DNA of 64,000 bases from Atriophallophorus winterbourni (Eukaryota; Platyhelminthes; Trematoda; Plagiorchiida; Microphallidae): assembly GCA_013407085.1 (NCBI GenBank), contig JACCGJ010020027.1:1-64000 (forward strand), given 5' to 3'. Position numbers and translations under genes: made by a program. Under the pieces are notes generated by a model, which had not been told where the DNA came from, made no database searches, and was given only the letters and a program-made list of their open reading frames with translations. Below are positions 37,001 to 52,000 of this stretch, in pieces; the stretch's first letter is position 1; every line of letters starts with the position of its first letter.

Positions 37001-40000
37001 ATTAATTTTTCCTAATAATCCACTCACTCAACAATGCTTGCTTCTTTACTGCAGTGCAGTTGATCAGTGAAGTCTACCACATTTCCGTTTCTGAGTTTCT
37101 GGGCCATCCTCTTTCTCTTGCTCCTTTATCATAGTGCTGAATTCCCCAGGTGTTTGCCGGGCACCCCTTCTTGTTGGTTTTATAAATTAAATCCTCGTTT
37201 ACGTGGTAGTTGATTGGCTGACTTCCCAGTCGCTTAGTTTCGACGCATTCGTCGCAAATATTGGATGAACGCGCGCGTGAGATGAGTCGCAATCACTTAT
37301 CAACTTTTACTTTTGTGCGACTATCTCCTCCTGGAGAATGAATCGGCTTCAATGAAGAGTCTTGGGAATTTGGGTACAAAGCGGCGTCGCCAGCACCACT
37401 CGGCGTTTGTTCGAGTCAGCTTCTCTAGCCTTTGCACAACCAAGTGCGACCTGCAAGGCAGCAGGGAGTTGCCAGAAAGAGGTGATGTGCATAACCGCTT
37501 ATCAAGCATGTCCTTGATTCCAATTCTCGGGAACGCTAGTGAATCACTAATGCTACACCAAAGAGGTGATACGGCAATTTTAATAATGTTGGGGGTTTAT
37601 CACTCCTATGTGTGCCTTATTCGTGATAGCCCGGCAATTTTTAGCTTCTAAAGGTGTAAATGAGAGCTACTCAGATGGATTCCTTCCAAAACACAACGTT
37701 GGTGATGTCGTCATAATGATGGACAGCGTTAGATCGGTACCGACTATCGAGAGCTTTAATGTGAATAGTCTTGCTAGTCACATACACACTGGGATGACGT
37801 GTCTAGAACAAACTGATTGCGCATGCGGATCCCGATCCTACTGTTCCTACCTGATGAGTGCAAACAGCACGAACCGGTCGTGAGGTATGTGTGTGTGATA
37901 AGAATGCATGTAAATGAGCTTTTTTGTACAAAGAGATATCAAAGCCTGCGAGTTGGGAAGAACTTGCTCTTGACCGCTCACATTGGAGTCATTGTGTATA
38001 GCGTCGTCTGCAAGCTGGGGAGGAGCAGATACAGCTCTTTGCTGCTGAACGCAGATCACGCCGCCGGCGTGCAACCGACGCTCTACAACCGAGTTCTGGC
38101 GCAAACTGGCTATTTGTTTGAGAGATGACCTTGACCAGAATCTGCAACGGCTGTAGGAAATTTTAGAAACTCATCAGAATTACGAGTAGTTAGTGGTTCG
38201 CTATCCTCGAGGTGATTCGTGAGACCGATGTTTCATTATTTTTAATATGCTCAGTCGCCTGCAGCGATTTGGCGCAACATCTTGAAGCACAATTGAGTTG
38301 GCCTCCTGCACCCACTAATTTTGAGGATGTATGTGTATCCGATCGGCTTTTTGGGTGCATATTATCCAATACACTTCTCGTTTGCTAGCGCGAGTTTTAC
38401 TTCCCAGCAATAATCGTTTTCGCACCTATTCGTTAACCAATGCCTAGTGCAATGTTTTGAACTTGGTTTGAAGCCGACCGAGTTTTGCTCGTTGTGTGAA
38501 TGGAGTGTGAATCTTCGTGCACATGTAATGATTTGTAAGTTGTGGCATTCGTGCCGAATGAAGATCCATGACCGCATACAGGTTCAAGATGAAGCTGAAT
38601 CAATCAATTTTCTATGCTCTTTTCGGTTATCCAGTCAACTACACTGAACTGCCAAGCGGTGGACAACACCCGATATCTGCGCATTCAATAAATGAGTTCT
38701 GATTTTTCCAAAATTCCACTCCTCTTTTTGACATCCCTGTACATAATTTGTGTCTATCGACTTTTTCTCCCAAGTGTGTTTACGTGGCCCCTCTGAAGGC
38801 ACTCGTCCGCGAACGCATTGAAGATTGGAAAGTGCGGATCGGAGAGAAGCTTGGTAAACGGTAAGCCCTACGAGATTCACTGAATTCACTCAACCTTACC
38901 GAAAATGGCATGCCACTCTCATGTCCAATTTCACATAATCTTTGGATATCTCTTAGTACCGTTTGGTAGTCGTCCATCCTGGTTATATATTTCACCAATG
39001 ATTGGCGTGTCGTGGGTTGACCTTGACTTGTACTTTGTCAATCGCAGCCTCGACATTTCGAACTATCGACCACAGTCCACTAAATAGAATGAAATGTTGA
39101 GATGTGCTAATGATTTGTGAGTCTGTTGTTTCAAACATTCGTTTTTCTGTTAGTGCAGGTTGCAGCCATTCGGTTTTAGTTCACCAGTACAACTCATTAA
39201 CGTTACTACCATACATACAAAGAACCCACTTTAATGGTACCGTTTTATTCGTATGGTCGTGTGGTGATTCATTAACTCATCTTTTCTTATGCTTCTCCTT
39301 TTCTGTTACTGCTACTGTACTCCTATTCTAGAAAATTAAAGCCTTTCGAACAGGCCTTTGTCTCTTTCATTCTCTGAACGTTTGCGTCTATATCACACTA
39401 CAGGTCGCCCACTAATTACTTCATCTTAAGTATTTACATGGAGAAATTGAGTGTGAATTTACCGCTGGTCACCGCATTGCTTGCATCGCTTCATTACAAA
39501 GCAGCTATTCGAAAATCAGATTATTCCGTTATGCCACATAAAATCTAGTCGATTGCAGCTCCCTGATTTAAGACAATGCCGTCCAGGGCAGCGCACGGAT
39601 GTGCAATCGTGCAGCATTTCTGTGCTGTGCGGATAACATGGTGCTAAATTGATTGGCCAACTGTAGTGAGCTTCATGCTGAAACACGCTGGATGTCAATA
39701 CCATTTCTATCCCCCCTCATGTCTGTCTAGGCCTGGGCAACCTGACAGTATCTAGCCCACGTGCAGTCTCTGACTGTACGGCACTTTGCCTGGATCAGGC
39801 TTGTGTTTTCATACCATGGTAGCGCTTTGTTTGCCGACCAATTGAATATGTTGCTTCAACCTGATCATTAGGATTCCGGCATTGTTTTTCAGCCAATCCG
39901 TTGAACCCCACAACGGTAACCTTTTATTTCTCATTGTGTGGAATACTTTCTTGTGTTCACTAACTCTGATGAGTGTTAAAGGTTTTGTCAATATGCTTCA

Positions 40001-43000
40001 TTAATGTCGGTTTCAGGGTAGTGGAACTTACTGGTGATGTGACCCCCGATTTACATCAACTGTTGCGTGCTGATTTGATTGTCACGACACCGGAAAAATG
40101 GGACGGTATTTCTCGATCATGGCAGCAACGCGCTTACGTCCGTCACATTGGTCTCATTGTTTTGGATGAAATTCATTTGCTTGGTGAAGAACGTGGACCT
40201 GTTTTGGAGGTGAGTATTGCATCGCGGACGCTGCTTTATCATCATCAGGAACCACAAATTTGAAGCCAGTTGATGTCATGGCAACATAGTATGTTGTGTG
40301 TTCTTACCCGACTTTACGTTTTCCAGTATGCTTCCTTCAGCCTTTATGCACGTAGTTTGGTTCTTGCATGTTTTCAGGGTCTAATCTCGTATTTTTATAG
40401 ATGGATTCCAACCTGTCAAAAGAAACTGTCATGCTCGCCTAACTACTTTGTTATAATTATCCAACAATGTGGTTACATGATCCTCGCTCCCTAATGAATT
40501 TAGAGGCATTGTTAGCCAGTGGGTGGACTAGAGGTGCCGGAAATGACATCTGCCCACTTATCGCAAAATTTGTGTCATCATTCAACATTAACCACTTGAA
40601 CATCGATTGTCTAGCTTCATCCCTGCGGTTAAGCTATCCAACGCTAATCGTGTTTTTCGCCCACGAGTCTTAAACTAACTACTATGAAATCACAAGCCTG
40701 ATCCAGGGAAAGTGCCGCACAATCAAAGACTGCACGTGGGCTAAGATAATGTCAGGTTGCCCAGGCCTATACAAATAAGGGAAAGGAAAATAGCAATGCC
40801 TGCTCACTACCGTTGGCACATCAATTTAGCACGGTGTTAGCTGTACAGCAAAGAAGTGCTGCACGAGTCCTAAAACAAAAGCGAAATCCTATTGGTCAAA
40901 GGTACAAAAAGTTCGGATTCTTTTGATAGCTTGGATTCTAATGCAAACTTCAAAGTTGCGTTCAAAATAGAGAAACCAAAGTAAGTAAATTTAAAAAAGA
41001 AGAAGGAAACGGCTTTTGTTCGTGTACACGAATTTTCAGCTACTAAATTAATTTCACGACAAAGTTAAGAAAAAATGACGAAGAGCTCCCAACATCAGAT
41101 ATCAAATTGTAAAGCGGGCCATTGGATTGGTTAACCACTCGATCAATAATCGTTATGATCACGAGGCAGTGTTGAAATGCTTTTGAATCCGATTGAGTAG
41201 TCCGCATCAGCATGTTAATTCAGCGTCTTCCGCCTTTCTTTTCGAACGTCATATACTACTTATTAATAGATTCTGACTTTAAAACAAAAATCAACCATCA
41301 AACGGTCATTGGAGTATTGTCAAAAGATGCCAAATAGTCACTGGTGCTGCATTGCGCCGATTGTGAAACTTAGCTTAGTCCCCACATGAAACTAAATTTT
41401 TATTTGCAACCGAGGATTTATCCTCGACTTTGCGAATTTCACTGACCATTTTTAGTGTCAGATTTAGGTAATGTTTCGCTGCGCATATAGACTATTCGTG
41501 TAAGTGTGAGCCTGTGCCAATTGACTTGTTATGCGCTTGACGGGATTTCACGCTGTTCTGGGCCAATAAACTAACTGATATTGGGTTTTCCTGTGCGTCT
41601 TGCCAACCCTAGGCTTTGAATCAGCCTACATGTTTTATATTGGTACCGTTCAGATTTGATGGATGTTGTTATTGTTGTTGGCCTCCTTCGTCGATGTCGA
41701 CCATGGATGTGCATCACAATCGCATGAATGTTCATGTTCTACAGCTTTTGGAATGACTAAACAGTCCCATTCGGGAGGAACAATCTCTCCCGCAGCGCTG
41801 GCAACGATGGTCAGAACTCTGTTGTAGGGCGTCAGTTACACGACGGCGGCGTAATCTACGTTCTACAGCCAAGAGCTGTATCTGCTCCTCCGCAGCTTGC
41901 AGACGACGCTCCAATGTGAGCGGCCAAGAGCAAGTTCTTCCCAACTCGCCGGGTCCATGCCAAGAGCTTTCGTATCTCTTTTGCAAACGTCTTTGTAACG
42001 CAAGTGCGGTCGGCTTTCTAATTGCAACTCACCATAGAGTAGATCTTTCGGAATACGACTATTTTCCATTCTGTAGATATGACCAAGCCACGGCGCTTTC
42101 GCAATAGGGTGAACATGCTCTGTAGACCAGCTTTTGAAAGCATTTCAGCATTTGATGGATGAAGTGCAGCTTAACCATGTTTTTACTCATCCTTGGTCTG
42201 ATGACACTTCTGTGTCAGAACCGAAACCTTATCCGAGAATGGTTCTCACCAATCGCTGTCAGATTGTTTATCCTTGCACGCACAATGTTCACATTCGTTT
42301 GTCGAACAACTTTCCGCATCATCGTATTAAACAGGTCATATCGAATTACCGTGTGACCTCGCAGTTTCACAGCCCTCTCGTGCAATCGTTTTCTTCGCGT
42401 GAATTTGCATCACTCCTTGGTTGAGACTTCGCGCGTACATCCTCATCAAGAGAAACATTAAATCCATGTTATGTATCGATGTTTGGTTGCTGTGACTCAA
42501 GCTGGAGTTGTGCTGGCGGTCGTCTCTCGTAATCTATTCTGATCACGTATGTGATAGTCTGCCTCCCAAATGCATGTAGGTGAAGTGCACCTGAGCTGTG
42601 CTGCTGTCAGGCTCCCCAGCCTAGACATGTAAAAGGGGGACAGTGCCTTTGAGAATGTAGCGTGTTCTCTCATACAGCTCTAAGTCGGTCACAATCAGTT
42701 TAGCAAACAGTTATCTGTGCAACATGGAAGTGTGTGCTACTGTACCTCCTTGGGATCATCACTACGTCTACCCACACTGCCTTCTTTAATTTAAAAGATC
42801 CTATTCGTCGGATTTGTGCTGCAGTGTTAATTAATGGCTCCCGTGAAGCAATACTGTCCTTACCTAGGTGGAATATATCCATCCTTTCAAATCCAAGCTC
42901 AAATCACGTCTCTTCCAAAGGCCTTAGCAATTTTGAACGTGATTTCCTTCTATATCCTGCCCACAACAACCTCCAGACTTCCTAGGTATTTGAATTACTT

Positions 43001-46000
43001 AACATGATCGAGAATCAGATCATTTATAGCCAAATTTGGCAGTTCACCTGACCAGTCCTGAAGGAGCACTTTACACTTGCTTGGCGAAAAGAATAACCCA
43101 TACTTAGATGCCTTCATTGCCATCATATCCAAGGCTTGTTGGATAAATGTTGAGTCTTCACCCAGTAAGGCAATATCATCAGCATAATCCAAGTCCATGA
43201 CACGCCCACCTGGAAGGAGCTCCACGACACCCGTGATGAAACCACAAAGAGCACTCCGGAGGACTATATCGATGGCAAAGTTGATCAAGAACGGGGAGAT
43301 TAGACAGCCTTGTCTTTCACATGTAATAGTGTTGAATGGTATTGAAAGGCTATCGTATTCCCTTACCATCCCTATTGAGTGTGCGTATAAGTCCTTTAGC
43401 ATAGCGACGTACATCGATGGGATTCCATTGCGAAGTAAGCAGTTCCATAGGGCTGATCTGTTAACCCAACAGCGTCGCACGACGCGTCATCTCATCTTCT
43501 CCTCCGGGCCGTTGGATGTATCCGAAATCAGAGTGGGTTATCCTGTAAGATGCAATGATCATTGCTCCTTGCTTTTCAAGTGCACACGCAGAAGTATGAA
43601 CTCTTAGGGTAAGGAGCCGCAGCGAAATTACTGGAAAAGGCAAGAACTCGTGTCATTCGCCACTCAATTAGATTGGTCCACACCACCCGACATACCATTG
43701 TAATTAATGTGGAAAAACTTTTGATCCAATATCACAAAAGTTACAGAAGCTTGTGTGCCCTTGGATTTTCATCTAGAACCGTTGTTGGTATTTTCATTTC
43801 TTGCCTGTCTAGGTGATCGTATCGAGAGCAAATTACATTGCTACTCAACTTGGTCAATGTGTCCGCATTGTGGGTTTGTCCACTGCCCTATCGAACGCTC
43901 CTGATTTGGCCGCCTGGCTTCGAATACCAACGAACATGACCACCATTGCAGAGGTCGCTGCGTCCCAAGGCGTTCAATCCGGCCTGGCGGGTCGTGGATT
44001 ATTCAATTTTCGTCCTTCCGTCCGTCCCGTCCCGTTAGAAGTGCACATTCAAGGTTACCCTGGAAGGCATTATTGTCCACGAATGGCAACCATGAATAAA
44101 CCGATATTCCAAGGTAATAATGCATTTTGTGTGTGTGTATTACCCGATTTCAACATCTCCATTTTGTTTTGATAAACTTTCCAATAACGTCCATTTCGTT
44201 CGTTTTTTCAGCGATTTTCACACATTCCCTTGACAAACCGATATTGGTGTTTGTTTCCAGCCGTCGACAAACTCGCTTGACTGCTTTGGACTTGGTCAGT
44301 TTTGTTGCCGCTTCAGACAATCCGAAACGCTGGCTTCATATGGATAGTGAGGAGGTTTGTGAATGGGTATTCTCATTCTTACTGTGTTTTTCGGACACCA
44401 TTTGCCTCTAGCACGGTTGGAGTGATATTTCCCACCTTGTAATGCAAATCGAGGAGGTGATTTACATAAAATTATCTTTATCGAGTCGGAACTAGTAATG
44501 CACGCCCAAGTTGCTCGTAACAATGTATGAAACAGCAAGCGGGATTCAAGCAAAAAGCTGCATGTGTAGTGAACCAAAATAAGTCTGCACTGCACAAAAT
44601 ACAACAAAGGCGAAATGAACTCACTAAAAGAGTCAAAGTCCAACGAAAGATACAGTGAAGTCCAACGATCTTGGATCTTGTTCCATTTTCGCGAGTATTC
44701 TCTCCAGAATATATGCATCTCTGGTAGCTTGGAGACCACGTACGTAGTGAGGCACTTGCATTGGCCACACGTCATGCTGTGAAAGTTTTTTTCAAATTGT
44801 GCTTGATGATGTTGAAGCAAGGACTGCATTTGTTCTAAACTGATTGACATTTTTCGGTTCGCTTAATTTTCACGTCGCCACTGTCGTGAAGCTGGATTGG
44901 CTGGCTGGTTCCACAATTGTCTGCTCCCAAATGCTTTTTTACCAGCAGATCCAACCGACAGACCTTGGGAAAGAATACATCTAGATTTCGCGGGTCCTAT
45001 TAATAATCAGACATTTTTTTATCCTTGTATCCCAGAATGTTTCGATCAATAACATGTCGATAATGATAGTAAACTTTAATCAATTTCCAAACCGATCAGT
45101 GAGTTGGAATATCTTCACCGATCAATAGCATTATCGGATTTCCAGCCATTTTTAGCAATTCGGGTTGTTGTTGTTGTCTCCTAACACATGAGCAACTCAT
45201 CAGCTGGAGCGACGATTGCTCAACTGAGCAATGTTTTTCAATATTTTTGGAGCCCAGAAATGACCGTGACAGTGAGCGATACACAGTTCTCTTAAATTCA
45301 GTTCAGTTCAAACAATTTTGCCAGAGTAACGGAATCCAACACAAGCTCACAGTACCGTATCGTCACCAGTCAATTGGACAAGCAGAGCGTTTTTGTACAT
45401 ACTTTTAAACACGCTGGAATGGGAACAACAAACGATATAATCCAACAGTTTTTGACAATGTTTCGCCACACTCCGAACCTAAACGTCCATGGAAAAACAT
45501 CGCTGACAGAATGCATGTTTGGATGACGCATCTGAACCATTTTCGACGTCCTGGTCCTCAACAAGAACGAAAACGCAAAATATTTCGACAAGGAAGGTGC
45601 CATGCAACCACTCAACTGCGAACACTTGCACAGATAGTCTGGTTAAAAGCACGATTGATCATCTAAAAACCGAAAGCTTCCCAAATTTGACAATCTCGCC
45701 TTCGACTTCGGTGTTATGGTCAGGAAAAAACACCAATGAGCTAGACGCTGGGAATTTCAGGGGCCTGGTATTAGTTAAAGAATTAGAAAACCATATTTGG
45801 AGGTTCAAAGTAATGTGTTGCTCACATCCCCCGCGCTTACAAACCACTACCGGTTTCTGGCAGTTTGCCGTCATCAGATGGAGACAGTAAGATTAGGTTC
45901 AGTGAGCTTTGAAACAGTGGAAAAGTAGTAAACAAAGTTATACTTGAATGCCACTGCTACATTGGGACACTGCGATCTGACCGCAAGAAAGTATTTGCTA

Positions 46001-49000
46001 GCAGACAATTGTGTAACTAGCGAGAAAATCCAGATTCACAGCAGTTGCCCAGGTCTAAGCAGTTAACAGCCCCGTTGTTGCTTCGACCTGTCCTTCAGCA
46101 GACGCAGCATGAGTTGGCGGAATCTCTCTCCTGACGTCCTATTTGGGGGGAGCCTAAAATGGGAAATAAACTCTTGTATTTTGCTACACACATTACCTCT
46201 TTCTGATTGGTACACTTATCATGTTGAAAGAGTTTCGTGGTCCTAGAATTTATGTGAGTGGCAAGTTGACAGTTGAATTTCCAAGAAACTGTAAAACAAC
46301 CCCAGCACATCCCTTTTCATCGCATTTCCACCGTAAATATCTTATATTTCACTAATTTGTTGTAACCCTGTGAATCGAGCGATGATCATTTTAATGAGAT
46401 ACACATTCATCAGTGTCGTTAATTGTTATTTTTCAATCACCCGGTCCAACATGCAATCATTCAGATGGATTCACTCGGCGCTACGATCCGGGATCAGAAT
46501 TTGCGCCTCACGCTCTCGTTCGGCATTGGTCTCCATCATGCAGGTTTGCAAAGTCGCGATCGCGCGCTTGTCGAGGAGTTGTTTGGCAATCAAAAAATTC
46601 AGGTGTGTCATGTGCAGATGTTGTTTATGTATTCGTTCAGAACCATGGTACATCTCCGTCTCCATGTTTTCCCGTAGGTGCTCATCGCCACGGCCACATT
46701 AGCCTGGGGTGTCAATTTTCCCGCGCATTTGGTTATTGTCAAGGGTACTGAATATTACGATGGTCAAACGAAACGCTACGTGGACTATCCAATCACAGGT
46801 CAGTGAATTTCTCTTGATTTCGAATATCGTTGTCCTGGTACACATGTTAATCAAACGTTGCGATAGACAAGCACTATGTCTAGTTAGTATATTACCGCAT
46901 GTGGCTTTTTGGTTTAATCTAACCGGATATGATTAAGGACTTGCCTTTGGCTCCTAGCGGACTATTGAGAATAATTAATGAACCAAATGCAATCCCAACT
47001 ATTTAAAGTTGTATATATGTAACATGTTTGGTATATGTTGATATTTTTACGTCTGTATGAAATCAAGCTTCGTAATAAACGTCAACGACAGGCACATTTC
47101 GATTGGGTTTATTCCGCGGTATGTTTGTGTATGAAATAACAGGCCCAGGGTGAGGTACTTCTTTGAATTTGGACCACAAGTAGGCCGATATATTGTCAGG
47201 TTTCTCAGGTGGCCTAAACATAGCTATGAATTAAATAATCGCTCTGAAACTGTAGCGTGTATCTTCGTGGAGTTCATCACTGGTGGTAATTGATCAAGCA
47301 ATACATAATCCATCTCGGCTGAATTCCACATTTCGTTATCTGTGGCCCATGTTTCTGTGTTTATGTCGCTAGAGTATCATGCAGTAACGATTCTGCACTG
47401 TACCTGCTGTTACTTTCTTGTTCGCCGCCTTTAGTTGTTAGAGACATCTGATTGTTTCTCAACGACGCGTATGCACGTATGTACGAATTCAAATGCCTGA
47501 TCCAGGCAAATTACCGTTCAGTTATAGACTGCATTTGGGCTGAAGAAGTAGAAAAATGGCTATGGTACAGTCAGTTTGCCTAGGTCTAGACGGTTATGAG
47601 ATGGAAAATAGAAATGATAGTGAGAACCCTGCGTGTTTTCTCCCGTAGCTCACACCTGTGGTAAATCGGTTTTGAATGGTGTTACTTGCACCTCACAGAA
47701 ATCCTGCTGTGCCGCTAAACTGGTTTGCCGACGGCACGTTGTTATCGGGTTTATTAATTTTTATATTCTCCCGTACATCCCGTTAATTTAACGACTTATT
47801 GATGGATTGTTTCATCCTAAGGCCGCTTATGGTATGCTGATAAGTGTGTTCTACACCTTTTTCATATTTACCATTTGCTGTCTAAACTCAACTGCGTTCT
47901 TCCGGCATTCTAATAGTATGTAACAGTAGTATCCAAACTACACTTTTGGAAAAATCCCCGTTCTCAATGCTTTGTTTCCACTTGCATACAATTGTACGTC
48001 TTTATTCCCATACTAGATGTGCTTCAAATGATGGGACGCGCCGGCCGGCCACAATTCGACGACCAAGGTACCGCTGTGATCATGGTTCATGACACCAAGA
48101 AAGCCTTTTATAAACGTTTCTTGTACGAGCCTTTTCCGGTCGAGAGCTGTTTGCTCAAAGTATTGCCGGATCACTTGAACGCAGAAATCGTTGCCGGTAC
48201 CGTCAGCACGACTCAAGAAGCTTTGGACTACTTGACGTGGACGTTCTTCTTCCGTCGTCTTCTTGCCAACCCAAGGTTTTTAATCCACTCATTTCTATTT
48301 GGTTTTGCACCATTCTTTGTCTTGTTAAACTTTCACGCGTCCTAACAATCGTCATATTGTAGGGGTGCGAGACGAATTTTGTCTGGACAATCCCAAGAGA
48401 TGGTAGATTCGTCAAGCGCGTCTATTACGCACATGACAAAAAAACAAAACACGTGTCAATCTTATATAGCGAAATCTCGTTATAACTATAATCTCTCTTC
48501 GACATGTCTGTACCAGTTGTCACTTTGATCTCATTGGCCAATCGATTTCGTGCTATGTTCAACAACATGCTCACAACACTGGGCCGTTTGACCGATCGTT
48601 CGATAGCGGCTGATGTGGTCCAATTTCTCAAGTTTCTGAGGATGTGAAAAGAAAGTTTGCAATGAATCGGTTAGCGCATGTTTTTTTGATAACGTTTCGC
48701 TTCTGAACACGGAAGCTTCGTCAGACCAAGAGTGTCGGTACGAACAAATCATGGTTACCCCAATAACTTAATTAAGCGCAAATTGAACCGAGGTAAACAT
48801 CCGCAACCGAAAACGGAAAAAGTTTGGCGAGCTTCGATATCTCTGCCATATGTCCAACGCGGATCCGCATGAATACGTCGACTCTTGCATTTAATACATG
48901 TATTAGAGTTAAATATAAGAGAGGTGGGTTAGAATAAGGAACGCTCCGCCCTATATTCTGCATCTCAACGATAAGACTCCTTGGTTGATTGCTACCAACT

Positions 49001-52000
49001 GCATCTAAAAATCAAATGCGGTTTTGCGCGGGTGTTTACATTAGGCAAACGTCTAGAGAACCTTGCGCTATGGTAAACGAACATTGGAAACGAGTAGGAA
49101 AGCAACCCCGCAATCCCATTGAATATCAATCACTGATTCGGGATTCTGCCATAGTTAAACACGTGCTAGACACTGGACACAGCGTAGATCTTGGTAGCTT
49201 GGTAGTGATAGTGACGACGTGTGCGAATTCTCTATACGGGAAAGACTTCACGCTGGAGGCAGTTAAATAACAAAGGCTGGGTCGAATGCACTAAACATCG
49301 GTGGGTTCGCTTCTGCTGCGAATATAGGATTAAGTGCATAACACAGAATGTGCACATGGATTACGTAAGCCGTGGGCTCAGCGGACGCTGTGCGCACTTG
49401 CCACACGATTAAACAATTAGGGATAACCCAGCCATTAGGGGGGTGATCAATCGTCTTGATCTCCCGGTCTAGATTCGAGGAACCAGGATCGGTACAACGA
49501 AAATTCCATGTAAAACGAACAACGGGTCGTACCGGACCGCCACTGGTCTGACGAAGCTTCTGTGTTCAGAAGCGAAACGTTATCAAAATACTTGCTATAA
49601 TCGATTCATTGCAAACTTTCTTTTCATGATTATGGACTCCCGACCGGTCTCGAATATTTTCAAATACCTTTCTCTGTTCGAATGCATTCTTTCCGAATTG
49701 TCACGTGTTCGTTATTGTCGTCGTTGGTCGTTTCGCCGCTTCCTGTGATTGAGTTGTATCAGATGGTGGTGTTGTGCATATTATCTGAAAGCTCGTGATT
49801 AGCACTCTTCACTAATCCACTTCACACAATAGGTCACGAATTTGATGATATAAAGACGATATTATTTGTTATGCCTGATTTTATTAAACGGCATAGCACC
49901 ATCGCGACCTCTGCCTGAGCGAACGCTCTGCTATCCTTAATGTTTGATTTATTGATTATCATCACGTGTGCTATTTCCCAGAGTTTTCAGATAATGCATG
50001 ACATTCGCTTATACCGAGGTTGAATATTCTGTTAAGCGTTTGGTGGTTTATCAAATACCAGCAAATCAAAACATTCTAAATACGTATCGCTAAAGCTTCT
50101 CGTTGAAATATATGAGTGCAGTTTTGAGTGATACGTTAATTAGTTAATAAAAAACTTTTGATGTCATTACTACTTGTAGCATCGAATGTAGAAAATGCAC
50201 TCGTGCCCAAGGGATCTACAGACAACGAATTTTACACATTTTGATATTACGGGCAACGCCTTGCTTGAAGTCCTCTAGTGGACACACCGTGAAATCATCA
50301 TCATCAAGGGCGGCATTACATCGGAGGTACACAAGCCATCGCATTACATCAAAGTCCTGCCCCTTCCAATGGGAAGGACTATGCACTTTTAATCGTTGAT
50401 TAAAATAATTTTTTGGATCACTACTGATACATTTATTTTATCACGCACACCCATCAATTTATTAAGATAAAATTAACTATTTCAACTACCTTTGCTTTGC
50501 TACTCGGTTTTCATCGGTTGATATCGTCGTCATCATTATCACCATCAAGGACAGCATCACATAAGTAGTAAGTATCGAACACTTCACGGTCACAACTGTT
50601 GCACACTATCTGTCTAGGCCCGGGCAACCTAACAGTAACATCGCCCCCGTGTAGTCTCTGACTGTGCGGCACTTTGCCTGAATCAGGCTTGTGCTTCCAT
50701 ACCATCATACCATACATGGCGCAGTAAAATCATAAGTAGTTGGGGAGGATTTAGAATTCCCGTTGTCTAAACACGCAGTAAAACGGCAACTCTTCTATTC
50801 ACGATCGGACTCTTCTCAAGTTTAGTTGCCATTGTCTTTTCTTGGACGTCATCCATTGTATATCTCTTGTGATACACTTTTATTGTTTCAAGTTACTACG
50901 GTTTGGAAGACTGCCAGCCGTCTTCGGTGAGCGCCTTTCTCTCCCGTGTCGTATCATCTGCATGCGATCAGCTGGTCTTGTCCTCGTGTCTCGAACACGT
51001 TCCAGATCAGCCCGGTAGTTTCTGCGCGACCCCACTCGGGCGACTGGCTTCGTTCTATTATTTGTCACACCAAACGATGCGGCTGTTTACAACTCGTCTG
51101 GGACCGCGTTCGAGTGTATTGGAGTTGTTGGACATATTGGCTGTAAGCTTTCTGCCCGTTTGTAATCTCTGCATTGTAATCTCTCTGCTTTCACATCAAT
51201 ATTTTTCTTTATGTGTTTGCCAAACTTCATACGTGATTTGTGGTCATGTAGACCCTTATCCGACGCCGGGCTAGTGATTTCTCGCGTATGTATATCTGAT
51301 GGTGTCCTTCTGGCGCCAACAAAGCCACTTATACCACGCACGGATGTGCAATCGTGCAGCATTTATGTATTGTGCGGCTAATATCTTGCTAAATTGATTG
51401 GCCAACGGTTGTGAGCTGCATGCTGAAACACGCTGTAGTGTCACTACCATTTCTATCCCTCTATTGTCTGTCTAGGCCTAGGCAACCTGACAGTATCGTA
51501 TCCCACGTGCAGTCTCTGACTGTTCGGCACTTTGCCTGGATCAGGCTTGTGCTTTCATACCATACCATATACTTATACCAAATAGATAGATGAATAGAGG
51601 TCAGAGTATCAGTCTCAAGCCACTGCCTTGTGGGTAAGGACACTTTAGCCAAAGGCTTTGTTGAGAAACCTAGTTGTTCTCCTGTTTAGGTATGATCGAT
51701 CTGGTAGTGTGTCTGCTCAGCTACCATTATGACTATTACAACCAAATTCAACTCCATAGCACATCTATCGTCGCGCTAATAAAACGGGTCTCCTTCCCCG
51801 TTGCATACAGCGGAGCCAGTAAGCCAAAACAGGTGGCTGGCCTGAATATTTTCGAAGCTTAGAATATACTAAATCCAAAGTTCATTTCAAATAACCGCAA
51901 ACGCCTATATATATCACCAGCAAACTGTCTTAGTTTCGCTATTTATCGATGTTAGCTGTTTGTTAGATGCACGATTGTATAACGTTTACCGTGAAACAAC

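Larger units (their letters stand above)
48640..49640 (+). mobile_element. Penelope-like fragment with inverted hammerhead ends
   Basis: About 95 bases at 48645-48740 are the near-perfect reverse complement of 49541-49638; both hold an alpha hammerhead-like motif. Between them a 93-codon frame (48989-49270) carries a GIY-YIG-like segment ([20 protein letters not shown]). PLEs have terminal repeats with hammerheads and a GIY-YIG nuclease, so this looks like a short PLE derivative or 5'-truncated inverted copy. Confidence 0.75.

Noticed and set aside
44296..44850. 184-codon frame on the - strand
   Set aside because: Only its first ~25 residues look like gag; the rest overlaps ASCC3 exon 24 on the other strand and has no similarity.
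45519..45890. 123-codon + strand frame
   Set aside because: It runs across the gypsy integrase remnant in the wrong frame and into a family E unit.
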